Positions 9,511 to 18,469 of a stretch of 37,019 nucleotides of DNA are shown one piece after another. The stretch is from NCBI GenBank assembly GCA_004555145.1, contig SFJB01000002.1, positions 1 to 37,019 of the forward strand, written 5' to 3'. A program made the position numbers and the translations under genes. How positions within the stretch are numbered: position 1 is the stretch's first letter; each line of letters begins with the position of its first letter. This stretch comes from Bacteroidales bacterium (lineage in GTDB: Bacteria > Bacteroidota > Bacteroidia > Bacteroidales > UBA932). The notes beneath the pieces were generated by a model. The model was not told the DNA's origin. It was given only the letters and a program-made list of their open reading frames with translations, and ran no database searches.

Positions 9511-12500
9511 ACGCCTGCTCCCTCGATCATCTCTGAAAATCTGGCGGTGATGCTGGCTGCAAGCTCGGTGTCTCCGCCCTTTTTCAGCTCGTCCGCAAGC
9601 ATGTAGATATAGTACCCGGCCGTCTCAAATTCCTCTGAAGCCCAGTCGTAGAAATTGAAATAGAAGCTGGCGCTATGCTGGAGCTCCTCGGCGAGCTGAG
9701 TTGCAAGCGCCCTGGCCTTCTCCGGCCTGTCAAGCCTGTAATAGTCTGTCACCATATTGATGACCATATAGTCGTTGCCCGGGAAGCCTATAGGTATGGT
9801 CTCCATAGGGTAGTCGGCGAGGACCTCGTTGCACTTGTCCAGCATCTCCTCTGCCCACTCCGGCTTGCCTTCACGAAGGAACACGTCGGCAGCACAGACG
9901 AAGAGATTCCTGTATGAGAGCACTCCCAGGAAGGTGTAATAGTTCTGATAATCGATAAAGTAGTCTCCGGCAGCCACGGCATCCCAGCTGAAGGTCTCAG
10001 TCATCAGCTTGTAGAGCCTTTCGGCGTCCACGAAACCCGCAACGGTGGTCGTGGTCTTGTTCTTGATAGGAACGAGCTTGTAGGAGAAGCCCTGGTATTC
10101 GAAGTATTCCTTGATGCCGATATTGATGTCCCCGCCCATACTGAGTATGTTGATTGGCCTATCCCACTGATAGTTGGAAAGGAAGTCGAGCATAAAGAGC
10201 TCAGGTTTGGTAAGGAAGCTCTTGTCCTTGGACATGGTCAGGACTATGGAGTCAGGAATCTGGTCGTAATACTTCTCGTCCAGAATGCCGCTGCGGATCA
10301 CGTTCTCCCTGTTCACAGGCACGGAGATCTTGCGGGATGCGATGTAATCCACCTTGCGACCGCTGGTCATAGGAGCCTTCACCTGAGGGTGCTTGAACAA
10401 GGTCATCACGTCCCTGATGTCCATAACCTGATCCCTGGTGTCATAGATAGGAATCATATCGTTTGTGCCGTAGAGATACTGTTCCGGTCCCACCGTCAGA
10501 GGAAGCGGGGCAGACTCGTTTACGGCCCACTTCATCTGGTCTATGTGCCAGTCGGTGCCGAGCAGGGAAGTGTTGCATATACGCACGTCCGGACGCACCT
10601 CCTCCACTTCCTGGGCATACCAGGTCGGGAAGGTGTCGTTGTCGCCGTGGGTGATAAGCACTCCGTCAGGACCCACGGATTCGAGGTAGTTGTAAGCCAT
10701 CTCGACAGCGGTTCTCCTGTTGGAGCGGTCGTGGTCGTCCCAGTTCTGGCAGGCCATGAGCGCAGGCACTCCGAGGCAGAGCAGGGCGGTGACTGAAGCC
10801 ACGATTACGTCCCTGCGGCCTTTGAACAGGCTGCTGAGCAGGGAATACAGTCCTGTCACTCCCAAACCTATCCAGGCGCTGAAGAAGTAGAAGGATCCGG
10901 CGTATGCATAGTCCCTTTCGCGCACCTGGTAAGGCGGCTGGTTGAGATAGAGCACTATGGCTATGCCTGTCATGAAGAACATCAGGAAGTTCAGCCAGGC
11001 TCCGCGCTTGTCTCTGTCGTACTGGAAGAACAGTCCCAATAAGCCCAGAAGCAACGGCAGGAAGAAATAGTGGTTCTTGCCCTTATCTTTGGCAAGAACT
11101 GCCGGCGCGTCGCTCTGGTCGCCCAGACGGAAATTGTCTATGAAGCCTATTCCGCTTTCCCAGTTGCCCAGGAAAATATTGTCCGGAGTAGGGGAGTAAA
11201 TCTGGTTCTGACGTCCCACGAAGTTCCACATAAAGTACCTCCAGTACATCCAACCAAGCTGATAATCAAAGAAATACGCCAGGTTTGCGCCCATAGTGGG
11301 CTTGCGGTGTGTCGCTCCGGCAACTTTCTTTCCCTTGCCGTTCATATAGGATTCGTAGAACTCCTCGTACCTTCCGTCCGGACTCGTAGCCCACATCCTC
11401 GGGAAAATCATCTTGCCCTGAGGAAGGTACTTTGCATCCACTGGCGTCTCGGCTTTGATGTACTTCCCGTTCATAGGGGTCCAGTATTCCTTGGATTCGA
11501 GCTCATACGGGGCATCGAAGTACTGGCCGTAAAGCAGAGGCGTGGAACCGTACTGCTCGCGGGAGAGATAGCGTACCAGGGTGAAAGGGTTGTCCGGCTG
11601 GTTCTCGTTGGTCGGAGTCTTGGCGCAGGAGCGTATGATGTCGATGCTGAACACCGAGAAACCTATCACTATGGTGGTGAGGCACAGGAGGGAAGTGTTG
11701 AGCAGGGCCTTACCCTTCTTCATGCTCACGAACAGACCCCAGAAGCACAGGCCAAGGAAGAGCAGGATGAAGAATGCGGCGCCGCTGTTGTACGGGAGCC
11801 CGAGCACGTTCACGAAGAACAGGTCGACATATGCGGCGAGTTTCGGAAGGTAAGGGATGATCACGAAGAACAGTAGCGCGAGCAGCAGTACCCCAATGGC
11901 GAATATTTTGCATAATTCCCAGAAAGTGAATGGCTTGTCCTCACGTTTGCGATAGTAGAACATGAATACGAGTGCCGGAATCATAAGCAGGTTGAGCAGG
12001 TGTACACCTATGCTCAGACCCATCATGAAGGCGATGAACACAATCCACTTGTCGGCGTGCGGCCGGTCGGCACGGTCGTACCACATTGTCATAGCCCAGA
12101 ATGCGACGGCGGTGAACAGGGAGGACATGGCATAGACCTCAGCCTCGACCGCGGAGAACCAGAAGGTGTCGGAGAAGCAGTATGCGAGCGCGCCGACAAG
12201 GCCTCCGGCAAGTATTGCTATGGTCTGTCCGCCACTGTATGTGCCTTGATCCGATGGTTTGACAAGGCGTTTGGCGAACCAGACTATGGTCAGGTAAAGG
12301 AAGAATATGGTCAGCGCGGAGCACAGCGCACTCATCGCGTTGATGAGCATTGCGGCGTGCATATTGTCGCCGAACATTGTGAAAAGCCTTGCAATGAGCT
12401 GGAACATGGGGTTTCCAGGAGGGTGTCCGACCTCAAGCTTGTAGGATGATGCTATGAACTCGCCGCAATCCCAGAAGGAGGCGGTCGGCTCGATTGTCAG

Positions 12501-12578
12501 AAGGTAGGTCAACGCCGACACTGCAAATGCTACAAGGGCGCAGATGCGGTGGTAAAGCGTGAATTTCTTATTGTCCAT
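9507..12578 (-). CDS. DUF2723 membrane protein (GT117 / TMEM260 family), likely protein O-glycosyltransferase
   Basis: This 1023-residue protein has an N-terminal membrane half with many hydrophobic segments and a soluble C-terminal half with helical, TPR-like character near the end. The DUF2723 signature is present: WDCGE at 36-40 and GHPPG at 51-55, in the first extracytoplasmic loop where GT-C glycosyltransferases place their catalytic acidic residue. A second soluble region contains THGDNDTFPTWYAQEVE, also typical of the bacterial family. Human TMEM260, from the same family, is an O-mannosyltransferase; a role in the Bacteroidota O-glycosylation of exported proteins is my inference. It has its own -7 element and diverges from the SUI1/YciH gene. 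Confidence 0.88.
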   Translation of the reverse strand: MDNKKFTLYHRICALVAFAVSALTYLLTIEPTASFWDCGEFIASSYKLEVGHPPGNPMFQLIARLFTMFGDNMHAAMLINAMSALCSALTIFFLYLTIVWFAKRLVKPSDQGTYSGGQTIAILAGGLVGALAYCFSDTFWFSAVEAEVYAMSSLFTAVAFWAMTMWYDRADRPHADKWIVFIAFMMGLSIGVHLLNLLMIPALVFMFYYRKREDKPFTFWELCKIFAIGVLLLALLFFVIIPYLPKLAAYVDLFFVNVLGLPYNSGAAFFILLFLGLCFWGLFVSMKKGKALLNTSLLCLTTIVIGFSVFSIDIIRSCAKTPTNENQPDNPFTLVRYLSREQYGSTPLLYGQYFDAPYELESKEYWTPMNGKYIKAETPVDAKYLPQGKMIFPRMWATSPDGRYEEFYESYMNGKGKKVAGATHRKPTMGANLAYFFDYQLGWMYWRYFMWNFVGRQNQIYSPTPDNIFLGNWESGIGFIDNFRLGDQSDAPAVLAKDKGKNHYFFLPLLLGLLGLFFQYDRDKRGAWLNFLMFFMTGIAIVLYLNQPPYQVRERDYAYAGSFYFFSAWIGLGVTGLYSLLSSLFKGRRDVIVASVTALLCLGVPALMACQNWDDHDRSNRRTAVEMAYNYLESVGPDGVLITHGDNDTFPTWYAQEVEEVRPDVRICNTSLLGTDWHIDQMKWAVNESAPLPLTVGPEQYLYGTNDMIPIYDTRDQVMDIRDVMTLFKHPQVKAPMTSGRKVDYIASRKISVPVNRENVIRSGILDEKYYDQIPDSIVLTMSKDKSFLTKPELFMLDFLSNYQWDRPINILSMGGDINIGIKEYFEYQGFSYKLVPIKNKTTTTVAGFVDAERLYKLMTETFSWDAVAAGDYFIDYQNYYTFLGVLSYRNLFVCAADVFLREGKPEWAEEMLDKCNEVLADYPMETIPIGFPGNDYMVINMVTDYYRLDRPEKARALATQLAEELQHSASFYFNFYDWASEEFETAGYYIYMLADELKKGGDTELAASITARFSEMIEGAGV

Positions 12579-12607
12579 ATAAATGTATTTTCCTAAACAA
12601 CAAACTA

Positions 12608-12615
12608 CAAAGATA
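12608..12615 (-). promoter_or_regulatory. -7 promoter element for the DUF2723 gene
   Basis: TATCTTTG on the minus strand lies about 30 bp upstream of the DUF2723 ATG, giving a short leader. Confidence 0.65.
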
Positions 12616-12628
12616 CACTCAAAATCCG

Positions 12629-12637
12629 TATCTTTGC
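12629..12637 (+). promoter_or_regulatory. -7 promoter element for the SUI1/YciH gene
   Basis: TATCTTTGC lies 24 bp upstream of the ATG at 12661 and is divergent to the DUF2723 element 13 bp away. Confidence 0.7.
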
Positions 12638-12660
12638 AAAAATAATACTCGTTTCAGATT

Positions 12661-12996
12661 ATGGATTGGAAAAATAGACTCGGGGTGGTATATTCCACCA
12701 ACCCGGATTTCAAATATGTGACCGACGAACCCGTGGAGGAAGAAACCCTCGAGCCTGCGAAGCAGAAACTGACCGTACGCATAGACCGTCGGCAGAGGGC
12801 GGGCAAGCAGGTGACCCTGATCGAAGGATTCAGGGGAAGGAGCGAAGACCTTGCAGCCCTGGCCAAGACCCTGAAGACCAGATGTGGGGTCGGTGGCACC
12901 GCCAAGGACGGGGAGATTACCATTCAGGGCGACCTTCGCGACAAGCTTGTCGCCCTTCTAACTTCTATGGGGTACAACGCTAAACGTGGCAACTGA
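12661..12996 (+). CDS. SUI1/YciH-family translation factor (eIF1-like)
   Basis: This 111-residue basic protein has an SUI1 domain at about 36-107, with the core KTRCGVGGTAKDGEITIQGD (72-91) typical of bacterial YciH and eukaryotic eIF1. eIF1 enforces start-codon selection; the bacterial homologue may act similarly on the small ribosomal subunit, but its role is little defined. The N-terminal 35 residues are acidic and variable. Its TGA stop overlaps the ATG of the next gene (TGATG), so the two are translationally coupled. Confidence 0.93.
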   Translation: MDWKNRLGVVYSTNPDFKYVTDEPVEEETLEPAKQKLTVRIDRRQRAGKQVTLIEGFRGRSEDLAALAKTLKTRCGVGGTAKDGEITIQGDLRDKLVALLTSMGYNAKRGN

Positions 12997-13703
12997 TGCT
13001 GCTTGAATCATTCATACCGGGAGTGCTTGAAATGTCCTCTGAGCCCCTTTCGGACGTTGCCCTGGCTTTCGACTGGAGCTCTGTGCTCACCAACAGGATA
13101 CTTGTTACCGCTTCGGTGTTCATCCTGCTGCTGATGCTCGGAGACCTTTTCAAGCTTATGCCTGCGCTGTTCTACAGTGTGGGACGCTCCCGCGGCATTG
13201 CGTCCCTGGAGTACAATATCAGCATCTCGCGCATGCGCGACCGTTTCGCGGCTCTGTGCATCCTCCCGTTCTGCCTCATCGTGGACAGGTTCTCCCTGTA
13301 TGACCCTGCCTTTCTGGCCCCGCTCGCCCCGGAGTGGAAGACCCCGGCAACAATAGGGGTGATGGTGGCATATCTGTGCCTGCGCCTTGTGGGCAGCGCA
13401 ATTTTCTGCCCGCGCCATCTTGGCCGGGATGCTGTCGTTTCCGCCCGCAAATGTGCCTACACTTTCTTTATCCTGCTATGCTTCCTGATGATTCTGAGCA
13501 CCGCCCTGCTCTCGGTCTTTTCCGTGCCCGAGTATACGGTACGCATAGTGTTGTACAGCGAAATTGCGCTTTTCTTCCCTTGCTCAATGGTGCGCACGGC
13601 CCAGTTTTTGAGTGGGCAATGCTCAAATTTGGCCACTTTTTTGTATCTTTGCGGCCTTGAATTATTGCCGGCCGCGTTATTGTTGCTGAGCACTTTGATA
13701 TAA
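12996..13703 (+). CDS. DUF4271-like integral membrane protein
   Basis: The 235-residue protein has about six hydrophobic segments and no signal peptide, so it is probably an inner-membrane protein. I place it in DUF4271 from its size, topology and position: in Bacteroidota, DUF4271 genes commonly stand directly upstream of a divergent uroporphyrinogen-III synthase gene, as here. No catalytic residues can be proposed. The start overlaps the stop of the SUI1/YciH gene. A -7 promoter motif sits within its last 60 bp and may drive the following genes independently. Function unknown. Confidence 0.68.
   Translation: MLLESFIPGVLEMSSEPLSDVALAFDWSSVLTNRILVTASVFILLLMLGDLFKLMPALFYSVGRSRGIASLEYNISISRMRDRFAALCILPFCLIVDRFSLYDPAFLAPLAPEWKTPATIGVMVAYLCLRLVGSAIFCPRHLGRDAVVSARKCAYTFFILLCFLMILSTALLSVFSVPEYTVRIVLYSEIALFFPCSMVRTAQFLSGQCSNLATFLYLCGLELLPAALLLLSTLI
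13644..13652 (+). promoter_or_regulatory. Internal -7 promoter element for hemD-like/rnpA/yidD genes
   Basis: TATCTTTGC lies inside the 3' end of the DUF4271 gene, 72 bp before the hemD-like ATG. It matches the elements in the divergent intergenic regions exactly. I see no clear -33 partner. Confidence 0.5.
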
Positions 13704-13723
13704 CAGAAGGTTAAATTAGTAAG

Positions 13724-14458
13724 ATGAAGGTACTCATTTCACAACAGGCTCCTACGAATCTTGCCCCATACGAAACGCTCCAGAGCAAGTTTGGAGCTGA
13801 GATTGATTTCCATCCTTTCTTCATTATGGAGCCTCTATCCGCCAAGGAATTCAGAGCGGAAAAAATAAACCTCCCGGATTATACGGCAGTCGTGTTCTCC
13901 TCCAGGCTCGCCATAGATGCATATTTCAAACTTTGCGAAGAAATGCGTTTCAAGGTGCCTGAGACGATGAAATACTTCTGTTCAACCGAGGCCGTTGCGA
14001 TGTATCTCCAGAAGCATATCGTTTACCGCAAGCGCAAGATCTTCTATGGCACGGGCACTCCGGAGTCCATCGTGGCTCTGGTCGGCCAGAAGCACAAGGC
14101 GGAAAAGTTCCTCATTACCGCTGCGGTAGGGTCAAACGTCGAGGCGATAACATCGCTTTTCGACAAGGCCGGACTGGATTATACGCCGGGCACTTTCGTG
14201 AAAGGTGTGTCCCAGGATCTGCACGGACTCGACCTTCACAATTATGATGTGATTGTCCTTTACAATCCTTCGGATGTAGTATCTCTGAGGGATAATTTCC
14301 CTGATTTCAGCCAGGGGGACATAAAATTCGTTTCCTTCGGCAAGTCCGTAGTCAAGGCGATGGAAGATGCCGGGCTGCAGATTTCCGTCAAGGCTCCTAC
14401 TCCGGAGGCCCCTTCTGCTGCAAAGGCGATAGAACTCTGTTTTCCTCAGAATCAATAG
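13724..14458 (+). CDS. hemD: Uroporphyrinogen-III synthase-like protein
   Basis: The 244-residue protein has the bilobed HemD fold pattern: an N-terminal lobe starting MKVLISQQAP, a segment YTAVVFSSRLAIDAYF (52-68), a second lobe around GTGTPESIVAL and KFLITAAVGSN, and a late YDVIVLYNPSDVVSL, where HemD has its conserved serine/threonine-rich substrate loop. HemD cyclises hydroxymethylbilane to uroporphyrinogen III in tetrapyrrole synthesis. The Bacteroidota group is divergent, and no other haem gene is in the window, so catalytic activity is likely but not certain. The rnpA gene begins 3 bases after its stop. Confidence 0.82.
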   Translation: MKVLISQQAPTNLAPYETLQSKFGAEIDFHPFFIMEPLSAKEFRAEKINLPDYTAVVFSSRLAIDAYFKLCEEMRFKVPETMKYFCSTEAVAMYLQKHIVYRKRKIFYGTGTPESIVALVGQKHKAEKFLITAAVGSNVEAITSLFDKAGLDYTPGTFVKGVSQDLHGLDLHNYDVIVLYNPSDVVSLRDNFPDFSQGDIKFVSFGKSVVKAMEDAGLQISVKAPTPEAPSAAKAIELCFPQNQ

Positions 14459-14461
14459 CTT

Positions 14462-14833
14462 ATGACTCCTCCCATCACGGACGGTTTCCGAAAGGAAGAA
14501 AGGTTGTGCGGGAAGACAAGCGTCTCCGCACTGCTAGATTCCGGACGTTGGGGAAGTACGGCTCATTTCAAATACTGCTGGGCTGTGACCAGGGAAGAAG
14601 GCCCGGTCAGGCTGCTGATTTCTGTCCCGAAAAAGTTCTTCAAGCGTGCGGTGAAGCGCAATCTCCTCAAAAGAAGGGTGCGCGAAGCCTACCGCACACG
14701 CAAGTCCCTGCTCCCTTTTGAAGGAGTTGACCTGCTTCTTTCGTATTCCAGCAAGGAGTGCGCCGACTTCGCTGCCGTCTGCTCCGAGGTGGAATCCATA
14801 CTCTCGAGGATAGCCAAAAGTCTTGTGAAATGA
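14462..14833 (+). CDS. rnpA: Ribonuclease P protein component
   Basis: RnpA is the small basic protein subunit of RNase P, which removes the 5' leader from precursor tRNAs together with the RnpB RNA. The 123-residue length is normal. The RNR signature is clear at about 61-77 ([17 protein letters not shown]), preceded by a beta strand with [12 protein letters not shown]. The gene overlaps yidD by 4 bp (ATGA), a classic bacterial arrangement. The usual neighbours rpmH, yidC and dnaA are absent; here it follows a hemD-like gene. Confidence 0.95.
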   Translation: MTPPITDGFRKEERLCGKTSVSALLDSGRWGSTAHFKYCWAVTREEGPVRLLISVPKKFFKRAVKRNLLKRRVREAYRTRKSLLPFEGVDLLLSYSSKECADFAAVCSEVESILSRIAKSLVK

Positions 14834-15069
14834 AGGCGGGAGAATTCATCAAAAGGCTTCTGTCTGCTCCTTTCGTGCTTCTGATAAGATTCTATCAGAT
14901 ATGCATTTCTCCGCTCAAGCCTCCGACCTGCCGCTTCACTCCGACCTGCTCCCAGTATGCCCTCGAAGCCTTCCGCAAATATGGCCCGCTGAAAGGATTC
15001 TGGCTCAGCCTCAAGAGAATACTCCGCTGCCATCCGTGGGGAGGCAGTGGCTATGACCCTGTCCCGTGA
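14830..15069 (+). CDS. yidD: Membrane protein insertion efficiency factor YidD
   Basis: YidD is a small membrane-associated protein that helps YidC insert inner-membrane proteins. I start it at the ATG overlapping the rnpA stop, which gives 79 residues, the usual size; an upstream in-frame Met at 14758 would add residues inside rnpA and is unlikely. The conserved core is complete: a hydrophobic amphipathic N-terminus, [11 protein letters not shown] at 34-44 and [12 protein letters not shown] at 68-79. Confidence 0.95.
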   Translation: MKAGEFIKRLLSAPFVLLIRFYQICISPLKPPTCRFTPTCSQYALEAFRKYGPLKGFWLSLKRILRCHPWGGSGYDPVP

Positions 15070-15138
15070 TACTTTGCTGCCGTCAGTTTTCCTATTTTCG
15101 GCAATAATTGATATATTCGCACGATAAAATGTATTAAT

Positions 15139-15975
15139 ATGCTTGACATGCTTTTTGTGCACTGGCACGTGGACCCGGTGCTTTTCCATATCGGAAACCT
15201 TCAGATAAGGTGGTACTCCCTGCTTTTTGCATCGGGATTCGTTATTGGCTGGTACCTCTTCAAGTGGTTCTTCACCCGCGAAAAGGCAGACCTCAAGCTT
15301 ATGGATCCCCTGTTTTGCGTGGTGCTCATCGCTACCATCGTCGGCGCCCGACTTGGCCACTGCCTCTTCTATCAGCCGGATTATTATCTTGGATCCTGGG
15401 AGGGCTTCCTGGAGATATTCATGCCTTGGAAGGGCGGCCTTGCAAGCCACGGCGGAGCAATAGCCCTGCTGCTGGCTGTGTGGTGGTATGCCCGCAAGTA
15501 CGGGAAGAAATGCGATATGGATTTCCTCTGGGTCATTGACCGCCTCTGCATCGCAGTCGCGTTCGCCGGATGCATGATCCGACTCGGAAATCTCTTCAAC
15601 TCTGAGATTTACGGCGATCAGACCTCCCTGCCCTGGGGCTTCATCTTCGAACTCAGGGGTGAGACCGTGCCAAAGCATCCTACCCAGCTCTATGAGGCCT
15701 TCTCCTATCTCATCCTAGGCTTCCTGCTGCTTGCGCTTTACAGATACAAGGCCGACAAGATTTACAGGGGCTTCTTCTTCGGTGCCTTCCTTGTCGGATG
15801 TTTCGGTATGCGCTTCCTGATTGAATTCATAAAGGAGCCTCAGGTCGGTTTCGAGGAGAATATGGTTCTCAATATGGGACAAATTCTTTCCCTTCCTTTC
15901 ATTTTGGCAGGAATCTGCATTCTGATTTTTTCTTTCATCAGGAAGAAGCCGACACTCCTTGTCAAAAGCAAGTAA
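15139..15975 (+). CDS. lgt: Prolipoprotein diacylglyceryl transferase
   Basis: Lgt transfers diacylglycerol from phosphatidylglycerol to the lipobox cysteine of prolipoproteins, the first step of lipoprotein maturation in the inner membrane. The 278-residue protein has about seven membrane segments. Family motifs are visible: GARLGHCLFYQP (69-80), KGGLASHGG (98-106) and the signature RLGNLFNSEIYG (148-159), whose Arg148 corresponds to the essential arginine. The several lipoproteins in this window (rhamnosidase, fusion protein, GldH-like, BACON proteins) are predicted substrates. The 69-bp upstream gap has only imperfect -7 motifs, so it may be read through from yidD. Confidence 0.95.
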   Translation: MLDMLFVHWHVDPVLFHIGNLQIRWYSLLFASGFVIGWYLFKWFFTREKADLKLMDPLFCVVLIATIVGARLGHCLFYQPDYYLGSWEGFLEIFMPWKGGLASHGGAIALLLAVWWYARKYGKKCDMDFLWVIDRLCIAVAFAGCMIRLGNLFNSEIYGDQTSLPWGFIFELRGETVPKHPTQLYEAFSYLILGFLLLALYRYKADKIYRGFFFGAFLVGCFGMRFLIEFIKEPQVGFEENMVLNMGQILSLPFILAGICILIFSFIRKKPTLLVKSK

Positions 15976-16051
15976 TTCTTGACATTTTTTCACTCTATAT
16001 GTAATGTGGCTTGATTTTTGATTTTTGGTCAGTCCGTATTACAGTTAGAGT

Positions 16052-17425
16052 ATGAAAAGAGTTTTTTTGAAAGTATTAGCGGCGTTTGCCTCTGTTGTGC
16101 CTATTGCAGCACAGGAAATGGAAACACAGGCCACGCCGAAAGTGATTTCCCTGGACCAGGCCATAGAGATTGCACTGAGCGAAAACGCATCGGTGAAGGT
16201 GGCAGATATGGAAATCGAAAGGACGGGATATGCGAGGAAAGGAACCTATGCTTCGCTTTTCCCGCAGATTGACGGAAACGCCAACTACCAGCGTACCATA
16301 AAGAAACAGGTGATGTACATGGACTTCGATATGCCGGGCGGAGGAGGGGAGGAATCTCCGATGAGCAACGGAATCGAAGTGGGCCGTTGGAATACCTGGA
16401 ACGCAGGTGTATCGGCATCTATGCCTCTTGTCAATGCCCAGCTATGGCAGAGTCTGAAAATTTCCGATATGGATGTGGAACTGGCAGTGGAGAAGGCCCG
16501 CAGCTCACGTCTGGAGATGGTTAACCAGGTCAAGCAGGCTTATTTCGCCTGTCTTCTGGCCAAGGATGTATTCGAGGTTTACAAGTCCGTTTACGAAAAC
16601 GCTCTGGAGAATCTGGAACAGACTCAGCGCAAATACAACGCCCAGAAGGCATCTGAGCTGGATCTGGCCCGTTCCAAGACCAGTCTTGCCAATGCGATTC
16701 CGAATGTCTTTGATGCGGAGAACTCAGTGATTCTCTCCCTGTGGCAGCTCAAGGCCGTGATGGGAGTCGATCTGGACGAGAACATCGATGTCCTCGGACG
16801 TCTTTCCGACTATGGAGAGGATATGCTTGGCGCCCTTGTTCCCGAGGGAATGCCGGAGCTTGATGCAAACTCCACCATGCGCCAGCTCTCGATCCAGGCC
16901 GATCAGCTTGCCGCCAGCATCAAGGCGCAGCAGTACGCCTCCCTTCCGAGCCTCGCACTCTCCTTCTCCTACAGCATCAATGCAATGGCCAACGACTACA
17001 ATTTCAGCGAGTACCGCTGGTCCCCATCCTCTTATGTGGGTCTCAGCCTCCAGATTCCGATTTTTGCCGGAGGTAAGAGATACAATGCCGTGCGTCAGGC
17101 AAGGGTGCAGGCGGCCGAGCTGGACATACAGCGCGAGGAGACCGAGCGCCAGCTCAAGATTGCGGTGCGCCAGTACCTGAATACTATGGATACGGCCACC
17201 AAGAGTTATTCATCAGCTGCAAGCGCGGTGGAATCAGCCCAGAAGGCATACGACATAGCGAGCATGTCCTACAATGTGGGCAAGAATACCCTGACGGACC
17301 TGAATGACGCCCAGCTTGCTCTCACTCAGGCGCGCCTGTCCGAATCCCAGGCCATACACAGTTATCTGGTGGCCAAGGCAAATCTTGAGAGTACGCTCGG
17401 AGCAGATTTTTCAGCAGAACAATAA
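16052..17425 (+). CDS. TolC-family outer-membrane efflux channel
   Basis: The 457-residue protein has a signal peptide (MKRVFLKVLAAFASVVPIAA, cleaved near residue 20) and two repeats of long helices typical of outer-membrane efflux proteins, such as ISLDQAIEIALSENASVKVA at the start and SYNVGKNTLTDLNDAQLALT near the end. It should trimerise into the outer-membrane tunnel of a tripartite pump. The membrane-fusion lipoprotein follows after 15 bp and the RND pump after that, so one operon codes for all three parts. Two overlapping copies of GATTTTTG upstream (16013-16027) are one mismatch from the -7 motif. Confidence 0.93.
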   Translation: MKRVFLKVLAAFASVVPIAAQEMETQATPKVISLDQAIEIALSENASVKVADMEIERTGYARKGTYASLFPQIDGNANYQRTIKKQVMYMDFDMPGGGGEESPMSNGIEVGRWNTWNAGVSASMPLVNAQLWQSLKISDMDVELAVEKARSSRLEMVNQVKQAYFACLLAKDVFEVYKSVYENALENLEQTQRKYNAQKASELDLARSKTSLANAIPNVFDAENSVILSLWQLKAVMGVDLDENIDVLGRLSDYGEDMLGALVPEGMPELDANSTMRQLSIQADQLAASIKAQQYASLPSLALSFSYSINAMANDYNFSEYRWSPSSYVGLSLQIPIFAGGKRYNAVRQARVQAAELDIQREETERQLKIAVRQYLNTMDTATKSYSSAASAVESAQKAYDIASMSYNVGKNTLTDLNDAQLALTQARLSESQAIHSYLVAKANLESTLGADFSAEQ

Positions 17426-17440
17426 AAATTATCCTATACA

Positions 17441-18469
17441 ATGAGACAAATCCTTAAAAGTGTAACCGTCCTCGCCGCTGCGGCGCTGGCGGTATCCTGC
17501 GGAAACCGCGGTGGAAAAGCAGATGTCAAGCCGCAGGAGGAAACCAAGATTCCCCTTGTGGAAGTATATTCCGCAGCCTATATGACTGTATCCCACGAAA
17601 CGGTATATTCATCAACTGTACAAGCCAATATCGTCAACAATATCTCTCCTCAGACAGCGGGCCGCATACGCAAGCTCAACGTGGAGGTGGGTGATTTCGT
17701 GTCCAAGGGCCAGATCCTTGCGGAGATAGACAGGATGCAGCTGGAACAGGCTGAGCTCAAGCTCAAGAACGACGAGCGCGAGCTGGAAAGGTGCCGTCAG
17801 CTCCTCAACGAGGGAGGCCTCTCCCAGTCCGATTTCGACTCTATGGAGCTTGCCTTCAAGGTGTCCAAGACATCTTACGACAATCTCGTGGAGAACACCA
17901 TACTCCGCTCTCCTGTCAGCGGTGTGATCACTGCCCGCAATTATGACGTGGGCGATATGTATTCTATGTCTTCCCCTGTCTATACCGTGCAGCAGATCAC
18001 CCCTGTGAAGCTGCTTGTAGCCGTTTCAGAGACCGATTACACCAGAATCTCCAAGGGAGACAAGTGCGTAATCACGGCTGATGCCCTTCCTGGAGAGAGC
18101 TTCAGGGGCAGCGTGGTGCGCATCTATCCGGTAATGGATCCGAGCTCCCATACCTTCAATGTGGAGGTGCAGGTGCCTAACGCCAACGCACGCCTCCGTC
18201 CGGGAATGTATGCAAGGGTATCCCTGAATATGGGTGATACCGAGAGCATTGTCATTCCTGATGCGGCAATCGTAAAGCAGCAGGGATCGGGTCAGAGAAC
18301 GGTTTTCGTGCTCAAGGATGATGACACTGCCGAAGTAAGGCTTGTCACGCTTGGCAAGTTCTTCGACGGACAGTATGAAGTTCTGGAAGGTCTCTCCGAA
18401 GGAGACAGGGTCGTATCGAAGGGTCAGGCAAGCCTCAGGGCTGGCGTTAAAGTGGAGGTAGTGAAATGA
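17441..18469 (+). CDS. RND efflux periplasmic adaptor (membrane fusion protein), lipoprotein
   Basis: The 342-residue adaptor links the RND pump to the TolC channel. A lipobox AVSC places lipidated Cys20. The lipoyl/barrel-sandwich part shows VNNISPQTAGRIRKLNVEVG and VSKGQILAEID, a helical hairpin (about 100-145), the returning half NTILRSPVSGVITARNYDVG, then a beta-barrel and a membrane-proximal domain ending VSKGQASLRAGVKVEVVK. The last codons overlap the pump gene (ATGA at 18466-18469), indicating translational coupling. Substrates cannot be told from sequence by eye. Confidence 0.94.
   Translation: MRQILKSVTVLAAAALAVSCGNRGGKADVKPQEETKIPLVEVYSAAYMTVSHETVYSSTVQANIVNNISPQTAGRIRKLNVEVGDFVSKGQILAEIDRMQLEQAELKLKNDERELERCRQLLNEGGLSQSDFDSMELAFKVSKTSYDNLVENTILRSPVSGVITARNYDVGDMYSMSSPVYTVQQITPVKLLVAVSETDYTRISKGDKCVITADALPGESFRGSVVRIYPVMDPSSHTFNVEVQVPNANARLRPGMYARVSLNMGDTESIVIPDAAIVKQQGSGQRTVFVLKDDDTAEVRLVTLGKFFDGQYEVLEGLSEGDRVVSKGQASLRAGVKVEVVK

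Noticed and set aside
11070..11876. Plus-strand 268-residue reading frame
   Set aside because: It is antisense to the middle of the DUF2723 gene, with low-complexity H/E/R-rich translation and no family features.
14689..15678. Minus-strand 329-residue reading frame
   Set aside because: It lies opposite rnpA, yidD and lgt, whose motifs are complete; it is an antisense shadow of GC-rich codons.
15978..16006. TTGACA with TAATGT after 17 bp, resembling a sigma-70 promoter
   Set aside because: Bacteroidota housekeeping sigma uses a different consensus, and the -10 match is only partial; probably chance in AT-rich sequence.
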